Of a DNA stretch of 19,530 nucleotides, positions 7,524 to 14,918 are shown one piece after another. Within the stretch, counting starts at the first letter, position 1, and every line of letters starts with the position of its first letter. Under the pieces are notes generated by a model that saw only the letters and a list, made by a program, of their open reading frames with translations, searched no databases and was not told the DNA's origin. A program made the position numbers and the translations under genes. The stretch is from assembly GCA_044225565.1 (NCBI GenBank), contig JBGAIL010000089.1, positions 1 through 19,530 on the forward strand. Reading direction: 5' to 3'. The stretch is from CAVXAE01 sp044225565. GTDB taxonomy: Bacteria; Pseudomonadota; Gammaproteobacteria; Steroidobacterales; Steroidobacteraceae.

Positions 7524-8530
7524 TTCTGCGGCCACTCGAACAACACGCTCATCCCCGGACGGAATCCCGCGACAGGCTTCACTGGCCTCGCACGGACTTC
7601 GAAGCTCTTCACGTCGTAGCCGGACGACTGCCGCGTCGCGCGCCAGGTCGCGAAATCCCCGGCCGGATTGATGAAGTAGACCTCGAACTCGGCGTCGTCG
7701 ATCCCGAGCGCCGGGATGCTGCCGTGCAGGCGTTGCTTCATCCTCACACCCGCGAACTGATCCTCGCGCAGGAAGAAGGCCACCCACAGCTTGTCGAGAT
7801 CGATAAGCGTGAACACCGGGTAGCCCGCCGGCACGAGCTCACCGATGTCCGCGAGCCGCTTGTTGACCTGACCGGCGCTGGGTGCTGCACCACGAATCTC
7901 CGCGCGCGCCGCCTCCACTTCAGCGAGACCGCCTTCGGCCTGCTGGACCTGGGCTTCGGCCGCGAGCTTGTCCTGGTTGCGTGTGCCTGTGAGCGCCAGG
8001 TCGTACTGTGCCCGCGCCGCAGCCACGGCCTCGTCCGCACCGCGCATCTGCGCCATTGCCTCGTCACGCTTTTGCAGCGTCACCACTCCTTCACCGTACA
8101 GGTTCTCGACACGGCGATAAGTGACATGCGCGAGGTCGGCGGCAGCGACGGCACGTTTCCAGTTCGCGGCGGCAGCGAGAATGTCCTCACGTCGGGTACC
8201 CTCGGAGGCCTTCGATGCCTGCGCTTTCGCGACGTCGAGCATCGCATTCACCTGTCGCACCTTCGCCTGCACCTCCGGGCTGTCCAGCTCGAAGAGCACC
8301 TCGCCCGCGACCACGTCGTCGCCTTCGCGAACCAGCAGCTTCGAGACGCGCGCGGTGATCTTCGCCGAGACCTTGATCGTATCGGCGTCCGCCATCCCCT
8401 GGACGAGATCCCGGGGATGGCGAAACCCGAGCCACAGGCCACCGACCACGACGATCGCGACGACGGCAGCGAGCAGCGGAAGCTTCATCGAGCGGCGAGC
8501 CGGAGCGACTTCGGGCGCGGGATCGTTCAT
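7520..8530 (-). CDS. HlyD-family periplasmic adaptor (membrane fusion protein)
   Basis: The protein has 336 residues: a cytoplasmic N terminus, one membrane anchor at about residues 17-36 (LPLLAAVVAIVVVGGLWLGF), a first barrel/lipoyl half-motif (TARVSKLLVREGDDVVAGEVLFELDS, about residues 58-84), and a long Ala/Glu/Gln-rich coiled-coil hairpin at about 88-215. The second lipoyl half and the barrel follow (NKRLADIGELVPAGYPVFTLIDLDKLWVAFFLRE), ending in FRPGMSVLFEW. This resembles YbhG/YhiI adaptors that link ABC-2 permeases to TolC. Its start overlaps the TolC-family stop and its stop overlaps the first permease start, both as ATGA, which implies coupled translation and equal dosage. An internal ATG at codon 15, just before the membrane anchor, is an alternative start. 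Confidence 0.92.
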   Translation of the reverse strand: MNDPAPEVAPARRSMKLPLLAAVVAIVVVGGLWLGFRHPRDLVQGMADADTIKVSAKITARVSKLLVREGDDVVAGEVLFELDSPEVQAKVRQVNAMLDVAKAQASKASEGTRREDILAAAANWKRAVAAADLAHVTYRRVENLYGEGVVTLQKRDEAMAQMRGADEAVAAARAQYDLALTGTRNQDKLAAEAQVQQAEGGLAEVEAARAEIRGAAPSAGQVNKRLADIGELVPAGYPVFTLIDLDKLWVAFFLREDQFAGVRMKQRLHGSIPALGIDDAEFEVYFINPAGDFATWRATRQSSGYDVKSFEVRARPVKPVAGFRPGMSVLFEWPQK

Positions 8531-9927
8531 GGCGAGATCACCTCATCGGCTTGCTTCAGGTAATCGACGAATCGGCTCATCCGCGCCGAGACCCGCAGCA
8601 GGTCGGCGAGCGCGACGTCATATTGATAGGCGGCCTGGGCTCTCTCGATCGAGGCCCTGGCGAGCTGCAGGCGGGCGTCGATGACATCCAGCGACCTCGC
8701 CTGCCCTTCGCGGAAGGAAATCTCCTGCAGCCGCAGATTCTCTTCGGCCCGGGCGATGGAACTGTCGAGCAGCATGAACTGCTGGCGCGCGGTGCCGAGC
8801 TGGGTCCACGCCCGGTCGACGCCGATGGCGACCTGGTTCTCCGCCTCACGCACGGCCGCTTCGGCCTGCCTGAGCTGGCTGCGCGCGGCACTGATCTGTC
8901 GCGGGCGATCGCTGCTCGAGAAAAGCGTGTATTTGATGCCCGCACCGAAAACCCAGTCCGGATCGGTGAGCAGCGCATCCGCGCGATTCAGGTCCCGCTG
9001 CCCGAACAGGAACACCTGCGGTTTGAGCTTCGATTGCTGGAAGCGCACGCCCTGCCCCGCCTGATCCGTGATCGCATGCAGGCGTGAGATCGCCGGGTGG
9101 TGCTCGCGCGCCGATTGCTGGAACTCCTCCAGCTGGCCGATCGGTCGCGTCACGACGAACAGTGGCGAGCTCGCGTCGATGCGGGAATCGTGACGCAACA
9201 GGCGCATCAGAGTGTCGCTGACGGAGTCCAGGTCGTTCACGGCCTTCTGCAGGTCGCGCTCCGCCTGATCCCGTGCGACGGTTGCCTGGAGGCGCTCTGC
9301 TTTCGTTGCCAAGCCCTCGCGCTCGAGCTTCTCCGCGTCTTCGAGGTGACGCTGCAAGCCCTCGCGCACGTCCTGCCTCACACGCAACGCCTGCGAGGCG
9401 AGCTGCTGGCCGAAGTACACTTGCACGAGCTGAGCGATCTGTTCGTCCGACTCCCCGGACCACTCTGCGTCAGCCTGCCGTACGGCCGCATCCGCGGCTG
9501 CCTGCGCAGCTGGAATCTGGCCACCCGTATACAGCGGGACGCTCGCCTGCACCGTCGGCCTGAAGCGCCAGCCGCCCTGCTGCAGGATCAGCGGATCCGG
9601 CACACCGAATTGCGCCAGATCGGACGCGAACGCGCCGAGCGACACCTCCAGCGTCTTCTGGAACTTGATCTCGCGGGCATCCAGCGAGATTTCCGGCAGC
9701 CGCAACCTGCGGCTCGCGGCCGCGAGCTCCTGCTTGCCTCTCACGTTCGCCTCGGCCGCCGCGAGCGCATCCGAAACCCGCCCCAGCCGCAGTGAGGCCT
9801 CCTCGAAAGTCAGCGACGCCTGCGAAGGCACCTGCGCCGCGGTGGCGGTAGCCACCACCGCAGCAATAGTCACGAGAAATGCCGCGCCGGCGCGCGGAAC
9901 TCGGCAAGCGGGTGGGCGAGCGGGCAC
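8527..9927 (-). CDS. TolC-family outer membrane efflux protein
   Basis: The GTG at 9927 gives 466 residues, starting with a basic N terminus and the hydrophobic core AAFLVTIAAVVATATAAQV, a Sec signal peptide. There is no lipobox cysteine. Two homologous halves, each with long Ala/Gln/Arg-rich helices, cover about residues 38-240 and 265-455. SVPLYTGGQ in the first half and YTLFSSSDRPRQISAARSQLRQAEAAV in two adjoining parts of the second are typical OEP repeat signatures at strand/helix turns. It would form the trimeric outer membrane channel for the exporter encoded by the three following genes. The GTG start is supported by a GGAGGA ribosome binding site 8 bases upstream. It is the first gene of the operon, and its stop overlaps the HlyD ATG by 4 bases. 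Confidence 0.92.
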   Translation of the reverse strand: MPARPPACRVPRAGAAFLVTIAAVVATATAAQVPSQASLTFEEASLRLGRVSDALAAAEANVRGKQELAAASRRLRLPEISLDAREIKFQKTLEVSLGAFASDLAQFGVPDPLILQQGGWRFRPTVQASVPLYTGGQIPAAQAAADAAVRQADAEWSGESDEQIAQLVQVYFGQQLASQALRVRQDVREGLQRHLEDAEKLEREGLATKAERLQATVARDQAERDLQKAVNDLDSVSDTLMRLLRHDSRIDASSPLFVVTRPIGQLEEFQQSAREHHPAISRLHAITDQAGQGVRFQQSKLKPQVFLFGQRDLNRADALLTDPDWVFGAGIKYTLFSSSDRPRQISAARSQLRQAEAAVREAENQVAIGVDRAWTQLGTARQQFMLLDSSIARAEENLRLQEISFREGQARSLDVIDARLQLARASIERAQAAYQYDVALADLLRVSARMSRFVDYLKQADEVISP

Positions 9928-9935
9928 GGCTGCGG

Positions 9936-9941
9936 TCCTCC
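9936..9941 (-). promoter_or_regulatory. Ribosome binding site of the TolC-family gene
   Basis: GGAGGA on the minus strand lies 8 bases upstream of the GTG at 9927. It is the strongest Shine-Dalgarno sequence I noticed in the window and decides this non-ATG start. Confidence 0.75.
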
Positions 9942-10000
9942 GGATTCAGATATCGCCTGATGCTCCGATTGCGATGGACGTCCTGGTGTGCGCCTCAGGA

Positions 10001-10029
10001 TATCGATCGCAACAGGGTGGTCGCGTCAA
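10001..10029 (-). promoter_or_regulatory. Candidate sigma-70 promoter of the export operon
   Basis: On the minus strand a -35 box TTGACG (10029-10024, five of six consensus bases) is followed after exactly 17 bases by TCGATA (10006-10001), a weak -10. Transcription would begin near 9994, about 65 bases before the GTG of the TolC-family gene. A perfect palindrome lies immediately upstream of the -35 box. Initiation here is inferred only from hexamer match and spacing. Confidence 0.4.
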
Positions 10030-10035
10030 CGAGAT

Positions 10036-10053
10036 CAGGAGTGCCAACTCCTG
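10036..10053. repeat. Perfect 18-base inverted repeat next to the export promoter
   Basis: CAGGAGT-GCCA-ACTCCTG has two perfect 7-base arms and a 4-base centre. It ends 7 bases upstream of the candidate -35 box of the export operon, where a dimeric activator or TetR-like repressor could bind. No regulator gene lies beside the operon in this window. Confidence 0.4.
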
Positions 10054-10119
10054 CCGTGAATTGATCGAGCGAGACAAGCTCGCGCGAAGCTGCTCGCCCC
10101 GGGTACGCAATACTTCGGC

Positions 10120-10135
10120 GGAGACCCAGGTCTCC
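10120..10135. repeat. Perfect 16-base palindrome GGAGACC-CA-GGTCTCC
   Basis: Two perfect 7-base arms flank a 2-base centre, about 100 bases upstream of the candidate export promoter and downstream of the tRNA-Ser gene. It could be a second regulator site or a chance palindrome in GC-rich DNA. It has no T tract that would make it a terminator. Confidence 0.3.
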
Positions 10136-10241
10136 GTGCGCGGCGCATCCTGCTGGAGCAGGGCCACACCAAGGAGCCGGGCAATGAAGCATCCCCCAGA
10201 ATTCGGGGAGACGGCCTAAGTGATTGAAATCTGGTAGGAGG

Positions 10242-10332
<91 letters not shown>

Positions 10333-10346
10333 GGCGGTGGGCTGGT

Positions 10347-10376
10347 ATTCTAGCCCAAGCCTGTCCGGGATGTGAG
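10347..10376 (-). promoter_or_regulatory. Candidate promoter of tRNA-Ser
   Basis: On the minus strand CTCACA (10376-10371, four of six bases of the -35 consensus) and TAGAAT (10352-10347, five of six bases of the -10 consensus) are 18 bases apart. The -10 box is 14 bases before the mature 5' end of the tRNA. The -35 box lies over the ribosome binding site of the divergent mltF gene. Confidence 0.45.
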
Positions 10377-10383
10377 GTGCGAG

Positions 10384-11796
10384 ATGCGACCCGAGGAGCG
10401 TGCGCCTCATGCCGTGACACCGCTCGGTCCCCTGCTCGCTTTCGGCCTGGCGCTCATGCTGCCGGCCTGCACACCCGAGCCAGCCACGCTGGAGCAGATC
10501 CGCACGCATCGCGAGCTGCGCGTCGTCACGCTGAATAGTCCCACTACCTATTACGAAGGCGCGCACGGCCCTGAAGGACTGGAGCTCTCCCTCGCCCAGC
10601 AATTCGCCACGCAGCTGGGCGTGGCGCTGGTGATGTATCCGGTCGCTGACGTCGCTGCCATCAAGACCGAGCTCAAGGAAAAACGTGCGGATATCGCCGC
10701 CGCCGGACTCACGGGGGATGAGACCTGGAGCACCTTCGGCGACGCTGCCCGGCCTTATGCCAGTGTGCCGCAGCTCGTGGTGTATCGCCGGGGTGGCAAG
10801 CGGCCGCGCAGCACCCTGCAGCTCGAATCCGCAAAGCTGGCCGTCCGGGCGGGCAGCGTGCAGGAAAAGCTGCTGGAGCGCCTGAAGAGAACGGTGGCGC
10901 CGAACATCCAATGGGTGGCCACGGCTCCGCGCGCGGCGGATCCCCTCGACGACGTGAGCAAGGGGCAAGCGGATTTCGCCATCGTGGACGCGCGCGAGTT
11001 CTCCTTCTCGCGGCATCTCTATCCGCTGGTAGTGGTGGGCTTCATGCTGCCGGAACCTCGCCGCACGCAGTGGATCGTGCGAAAGAACTCGCCGGACCTG
11101 CTGGACGCCGTAAACAGCTTCTTCACCTCGCTGGACCGCTCGGGGGTGCTCGCCCTGCTCACCAGGCAGAGCTCCGGCGACGCGCGTCCGTTCGTGTTCC
11201 TGGAGTCCCGCAACTTCCAGGATCATGTGCGGCAGCGGCTGGGACAGTACAAATCGTGGTTCGAGCAGGCGGCACTCAAGAACGAGGTGGACTGGCGGCT
11301 GCTTGCGGCGATCGGCTACCAGGAGTCGAAGTGGGATCCGCAGGCCGCGTCCGGAGACGGGGCGAGCGGCGTGATGATGCTCACGGCGGACACCGCAGTA
11401 GCCATGGGCGTGACGGATCGCAACAATCCACAACAGAGCATTTTTGCCGGAGCCAGATATCTCGCGGAAGTGCGGGAAAAGGTACCGGCGCGAATCGTAG
11501 AGCCGGATCGCACGTGGCTCACGCTAGCGGCATACAACGTAGGCTTTGGACACCTCGAGGACGCGCGTATCCTCGCGCAGTCCGCAGGGAAGAATCCGGA
11601 CTCATGGGAAGACGTCAAGCAGTTCCTGCCGCTGCTTGCTCAGGAGCAATGGTATTCACGGGTGAAGCGCGGTTATGCGCGTGGGTGGGAGCCCGTGCAG
11701 TTCGTCGAGCGCGTGCAGCGCTACCTGCGCCTCCTCGAGTGGCAGCCCGGCGAAGCCATCGCCTCCGAAGGCACCCGCATCGAAGCCCCTACTTAG
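10384..11796 (+). CDS. mltF: Membrane-bound lytic murein transglycosylase F
   Basis: MltF cleaves the MurNAc-GlcNAc bond of peptidoglycan, forming 1,6-anhydro ends, at the outer membrane. The ATG at 10384 gives 470 residues and has GAGG 6 bases upstream. A GTG at 10372 would add four residues. A lipoprotein signal (LLAFGLALMLPAC, lipobox LPAC with C29) is followed by a periplasmic-binding-protein-like domain (about 40-270, starting LRVVTLNSPTTYYEG). The C-terminal SLT domain (about 285-455) contains the catalytic Glu314 in AAIGYQESKWDP, then GASGVMMLT and the AAYNVGFGH motif. Length and domain order match the family. It converges on tadA, and mltF-tadA adjacency is familiar from other gammaproteobacteria, including E. 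coli. Confidence 0.96.
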   Translation: MRPEERAPHAVTPLGPLLAFGLALMLPACTPEPATLEQIRTHRELRVVTLNSPTTYYEGAHGPEGLELSLAQQFATQLGVALVMYPVADVAAIKTELKEKRADIAAAGLTGDETWSTFGDAARPYASVPQLVVYRRGGKRPRSTLQLESAKLAVRAGSVQEKLLERLKRTVAPNIQWVATAPRAADPLDDVSKGQADFAIVDAREFSFSRHLYPLVVVGFMLPEPRRTQWIVRKNSPDLLDAVNSFFTSLDRSGVLALLTRQSSGDARPFVFLESRNFQDHVRQRLGQYKSWFEQAALKNEVDWRLLAAIGYQESKWDPQAASGDGASGVMMLTADTAVAMGVTDRNNPQQSIFAGARYLAEVREKVPARIVEPDRTWLTLAAYNVGFGHLEDARILAQSAGKNPDSWEDVKQFLPLLAQEQWYSRVKRGYARGWEPVQFVERVQRYLRLLEWQPGEAIASEGTRIEAPT

Positions 11797-11800
11797 ATTG

Positions 11801-11828
11801 GCAAAAAGTCGCCTGCGGCGCTTTTTGC
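11801..11828. terminator. Bidirectional rho-independent terminator between mltF and tadA
   Basis: GCAAAAAG-T-CGCC-TGC-GGCG-CTTTTTGC forms a 12-base-pair hairpin with a single bulged T and a 3-base loop. Because A and T runs lie on opposite sides of the GC core, it can end transcription in both directions. It starts 4 bases after the mltF stop and lies 53 bases beyond the tadA stop. Confidence 0.75.
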
Positions 11829-11847
11829 GGACATCAGCTTCGCTTCC

Positions 11848-11875
11848 GGCCGCCAAAGGCGCGACTTTGGCGGCC
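11848..11875. repeat. Strong second hairpin between mltF and tadA
   Basis: A perfect 11-base inverted repeat, GGCCGCCAAAG and CTTTGGCGGCC, with loop GCGCGA lies 6 bases beyond the tadA stop on its downstream side. It has no long T tract, so it could be a helper terminator, an mRNA-stabilising stem, or part of a REP-like dispersed palindrome together with the neighbouring hairpin. Confidence 0.6.
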
Positions 11876-11881
11876 TGCCAT

Positions 11882-12334
11882 CTAGCGCCGCTCGTCGAAG
11901 AAGGATTTCAGGACGGTGCTGCAGTCTTCCATCAAGACGCCACCGAAGACATCCACTCGATGATTGAGGCCAGGGAGCGTGAACACATTGGTCAGGCTGC
12001 CTGCGCCGCCTGCACGAGGATCCCAGGCACCGAATACGAGGCGGCGGACGCGTGCATGAACGATGGCGGATGCGCACATCACACACGGTTCGAGCGTCAC
12101 GTATAGCGTGGTATCGGTGAGCCGGTAACTGCCGAGCGCGCGCCCGGCCGCGCGCATCGCTTCGATCTCTGCGTGCGCCGTGGGATCGTGGCTCGCGACA
12201 GGGCAGTTCGCACCAGTAGCGACAACCACCCCTTCTTTCACGAGAACCGCCCCCACGGGCACCTCGCCCATGGCCTGCGCCCCGGCCGCCTGCCGCAGCG
12301 CTTCGCGCATGAAGTCGACATCGGACCCCGCCAT
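11882..12334 (-). CDS. tadA: tRNA-specific adenosine deaminase
   Basis: TadA converts adenosine 34 to inosine in tRNA-Arg(ACG), an essential wobble modification. The 150-residue protein has the full zinc site of the cytidine/deoxycytidylate deaminase fold: H54-A-E56 (HAEIEAM), with Glu56 as proton shuttle, and P83-C84-VM-C87 (LEPCVMCASA). EVPVGAVLV and the C-terminal NHRVDVFGGVL are also characteristic of TadA. Length is normal for the family. The ATG at 12334 begins MAGSDVDFMREALRQA; no clear ribosome binding site precedes it. It is divergent from the chemosensory operon and convergent with mltF. Confidence 0.96.
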   Translation of the reverse strand: MAGSDVDFMREALRQAAGAQAMGEVPVGAVLVKEGVVVATGANCPVASHDPTAHAEIEAMRAAGRALGSYRLTDTTLYVTLEPCVMCASAIVHARVRRLVFGAWDPRAGGAGSLTNVFTLPGLNHRVDVFGGVLMEDCSTVLKSFFDERR

Positions 12335-12369
12335 GTGTGCCGCCCGTCAAAGAATGGAGGGACTTTACA

Positions 12370-12399
12370 TTGCCAGCAGCCCGCGCGGCTCGCCATAAT
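12370..12399 (+). promoter_or_regulatory. Candidate sigma-70 promoter of the chemosensory operon
   Basis: TTGCCA (12370-12375) and CATAAT (12394-12399), each matching five of six consensus bases, are 18 bases apart. Transcription would start near 12406, leaving an 85-base leader before the ATG at 12491. This position excludes the in-frame ATG at 12398 as a start for the first CheW. It lies in the 156-base divergent region shared with tadA. Confidence 0.5.
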
Positions 12400-12461
12400 G
12401 CAGCGGATACACTGCCCGCGAAAGCTTGTGAAAGGACCCGCACACCGCTCGCAGCCATCCA

Positions 12462-12485
12462 CCGCCGCGTCATCCGGCGCGGCGG
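12462..12485 (+). promoter_or_regulatory. GC stem-loop just before the first CheW start codon
   Basis: CCGCCGCG and CGCGGCGG pair perfectly around an 8-base loop and end 5 bases before the ATG at 12491, over the place where a ribosome binding site should be. If the ATG is the true start, this stem would restrain initiation. If translation begins at the in-frame GTG at 12428, the stem is simply coding sequence for an Ala/Ser-rich leader. Confidence 0.35.
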
Positions 12486-12490
12486 GCGGT

Positions 12491-13001
12491 ATGTATCCCA
12501 CCGCCGAATCGCAGTCCCGCTGGGTCGTGTTCACGCTGGAGGGCAACCGGTATGCCCTGCCGCTCACCGCCGTACAACGCGTCGTGCGCGCCGTGCAAAT
12601 CACTCCCCTGCCCCGTGCGCCCGCATTCGTGCTGGGCGCCATCGACGTGGAAGGACAGGTGCTGCCGGTATTCAGTCTCCGGCAGCGATTCGACCTCCAG
12701 GACCGCCCGATCCATCCTGCGGATCAGTTCCTCATCGCGCACACGCCGGACAGGTCGATTGCACTGGTCATCGACGCCGCCCTGGGCATCATCGAGTATC
12801 CGGTCGCAGGCATCGTGGACGCGCAGCGCGTCGCGGAGCCGCTCGAGCACATCCAGGGGGTCATTCCGCTCGAGAGCGGCATGCTGCTGATCCAGGATCT
12901 CGGAAAGCTGCTCACGCCGCAGGAAGCCCAGGNNNNNNNNNNNNNNNNNNGCCCAGGCGCTGGACGAGGCGATGAGCGGGGAAGACAGCCGTGTCCCCTG
13001 A
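12491..13001 (+). CDS. CheW-type coupling protein (first; WspB-like position), contains assembly gap
   Basis: A single CheW domain begins SRWVVFTLEGNRYALPLTAVQRVV and contains the usual VLGAIDVEGQVLPVFSLRQRF and a C-terminal IQGVIPLESGMLLIQDLGKLL. It should couple the receptor to the CheA kinase in the array. An 18-base N run (12933-12950) interrupts the last codons. Joining the two flanks at their shared GCCCAGG gives a clean ending, LTPQEAQALDEAMSGEDSRVP, and a 161-residue protein, so the gap is probably spurious. Its stop lies 11 bases inside the following CheR gene. An in-frame GTG at 12428 would add 21 Ala/Ser-rich residues; neither start has a strong ribosome binding site. Confidence 0.88.
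12933..12950. other. Assembly gap (18 N)
   Basis: Bases are unknown as written. The seven bases before it (12926-12932) and after it (12951-12957) are both GCCCAGG, so the flanks look like overlapping contig ends and the true gap length may be minus seven. Confidence 0.9.
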
Positions 13002-14382
13002 GCCGGTGCCCGAAAGGCTCTGGCCGCGAATCAGCGACCTCATCGCGCGCTCCATCGGGTTGCATTTCCCTCCGGAACGGCACGCGGACCTGCAGCGTGG
13101 GTTCGCCGGCGCGGCGATGGAGCTGGGGTTCGAAAGCGCGGCATCGTGCGCGGAGTGGCTGGTAAACACTCAGCCCACCTCCGTGCAGCTGCACACTCTC
13201 GCGAGCCATCTCACGATCGGAGAGACGTACTTCTTTCGCGAGCGAAAGACGTTCGACGCTCTCGAATCCCACGTACTGCCCACGCTCATGCGTCGCCGCG
13301 CGGCCGAGCGACGCTTGCGTGTGTGGAGCGCAGCCTGCGCAACCGGCGAAGAGCCCTATTCCCTGGCAATCCTCCTGCGTCAGCTACTGCCTCAGTGGGA
13401 GCAGTGGAACGTCACCATCCTCGCCACGGATATCAACGAACGGTTCCTGCAGAAGGCGGTCGCGGGCGTATATGGAGAGTGGTCGTTCCGGGATACGACT
13501 CCGGAGTTCAGACAGCAGTATTTCAAACGCACTGCGGAAGGTCGATACGAGATTCTGCCGGAGATCCGTGACAGCGTGACCTTCGCCCCACTCAACCTGG
13601 TACAGGACGGGTTTCCCTCGCTCTCGACGGACACGAACGCGATGGACCTGATCCTGTGTCGCAACGTGCTCATCTACTTCACGCCGGCACACACGCGAAC
13701 GCTGGTCGGAAAGTTGTGGCAAGCGCTCGCGCCAGAAGGATGGCTGGCGGTAAGCCCTAGCGAGTGCTCACAGGCGATGTTCTCACGATTCGCGACCGAG
13801 AACTTTCCCGGCGCCATCCTGTATCGGAGAGGCGAACGGATCGACGCGCCAGCGATCTCGCCCGGCACGATCCACAGCGCTGCGCTCGGCCTGCCTTTCG
13901 CCGGCGAAGAATTCCTGCGCCCGAGCGCACTCGACTCGCTCAGCGCGCCCGCAACGGCTGCAGTTGCAACCACCGACGCTCCGACGCTCGCCGTCATCAC
14001 CCGCGCCCTCGCCAACGAAGGCAATCTCGCGGAAGCCCGGCTCGCCGCCGAACGCTGGATCGCCGCGGAAAAGCTCGAGCCGGCGGCGCATTACCTGCAC
14101 GCAATGATCTTGCAGGAGCTGGGCGACCGCGCCACCGCCAGGCGCTCGCTGCAACGAGCCATCTATCTCAACCCGGACTTCGCGCTGGCGCACTTCGCGC
14201 TTGGCAACGTCGCGCGGGACGAAGGCCGCACCGTGGAGGCCGGCAAGCACTTCCGCAATGCGCTCGATCTGCTGCGCACCCTCCAGCCAAACGCCGGCAT
14301 TCCCGAATCGGATGGCCTCAGCGCCGGCCGCCTCACCGAGATCATCGGCACGCTGCTGGCGCTGCCGCGGAGCGCCGCATGA
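12991..14382 (+). CDS. CheR-type chemoreceptor methyltransferase with C-terminal TPR (WspC-like)
   Basis: The enzyme transfers methyl groups from S-adenosylmethionine to receptor glutamates. The GTG at 12991 gives 463 residues. After a short helical N-terminal domain come IGETYFFRE (76-84), the SAM-binding SAACATGEEPYSLA (113-126), ATDIN (145-149) and DLILCRNVLIYF (219-230), all standard CheR motifs. A linker leads to about three TPR-like helical repeats (roughly 327-440), including AAHYLHAMILQELGDRATA and ALAHFALGNVARDEGRTVEA, as in WspC and FrzF. TPRs in such CheRs are thought to mediate protein contacts. GGGGAAG upstream may be the ribosome binding site. The gene overlaps the first CheW by 11 bases and the second CheW by 4. 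Confidence 0.93.
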   Translation: MSPEPVPERLWPRISDLIARSIGLHFPPERHADLQRGFAGAAMELGFESAASCAEWLVNTQPTSVQLHTLASHLTIGETYFFRERKTFDALESHVLPTLMRRRAAERRLRVWSAACATGEEPYSLAILLRQLLPQWEQWNVTILATDINERFLQKAVAGVYGEWSFRDTTPEFRQQYFKRTAEGRYEILPEIRDSVTFAPLNLVQDGFPSLSTDTNAMDLILCRNVLIYFTPAHTRTLVGKLWQALAPEGWLAVSPSECSQAMFSRFATENFPGAILYRRGERIDAPAISPGTIHSAALGLPFAGEEFLRPSALDSLSAPATAAVATTDAPTLAVITRALANEGNLAEARLAAERWIAAEKLEPAAHYLHAMILQELGDRATARRSLQRAIYLNPDFALAHFALGNVARDEGRTVEAGKHFRNALDLLRTLQPNAGIPESDGLSAGRLTEIIGTLLALPRSAA

Positions 14383-14918
14383 AGGCTACGAGCCCTGAAG
14401 CCCAGCGCATCCTGCGTGAGCGCGCGGAAGCACTGGCCCGCCAGCCACAACGCGAGCCGGCCGCGCACACCATGCTCGAGCTGCTGGAATTCCGCCTCGC
14501 GCGCGAGCGTTACGCGGTGGAAACGCGTTACGTGCAGGAAGTGCATCCCCTGCGCGAGCTCACTCCGCTGCCCGGCACGCCGCCTTTCCTTCGAGGCATC
14601 GTCAACATGCGCAGCCGCGTGTTGCCGGTGCTGGATCTCAAGAAATTCTTCGGGCTTCCCGAGCAGGGCCTCACCGACCTGCACCGCATCATCCTGGTGA
14701 GAGGCAACGACCTCGAGCTCGGCCTGCTCGCGGACGTGGTGACCAGCGTGCGCAGCGTGGCGGCAGACAGCCTGCAGCCCACCCTGCCCACGCTCACCGG
14801 CATCCGCGCCGAATACCTCAAGGGCGTGACCGACGAGCGGCTGGTGGTGCTCGACCTCGAGCGCGTGCTGGCCGACCCGAAGATCATCGTGCACGACGAA
14901 GTGGAGAGCGAATCATGA
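14379..14918 (+). CDS. CheW-type coupling protein (second; WspD-like position)
   Basis: The 179-residue protein has a charged N-terminal helix of about 30 residues (SPEAQRILRERAEALARQP), then a CheW domain. The domain starts LLEFRLARERYAVETRYVQEVHPL and contains PFLRGIVNMRSRVLPVLDLKKFF and YLKGVTDERLVVLDLERVL near the C terminus. The N-terminal extension and the place after CheR match WspD. Two CheW proteins flanking a CheR-TPR gene are a hallmark of Wsp/ACF-type arrays. The ATG overlaps the CheR stop, and its own stop overlaps the receptor ATG, both as ATGA, so the ratio of array parts is probably set by coupled translation. Confidence 0.94.
   Translation: MKATSPEAQRILRERAEALARQPQREPAAHTMLELLEFRLARERYAVETRYVQEVHPLRELTPLPGTPPFLRGIVNMRSRVLPVLDLKKFFGLPEQGLTDLHRIILVRGNDLELGLLADVVTSVRSVAADSLQPTLPTLTGIRAEYLKGVTDERLVVLDLERVLADPKIIVHDEVESES

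Noticed and set aside
9946..10167. A possible 73-residue gene upstream of the TolC-family gene
   Set aside because: It has a GTG start without a ribosome binding site, no motif, and covers the likely promoter and palindromes.
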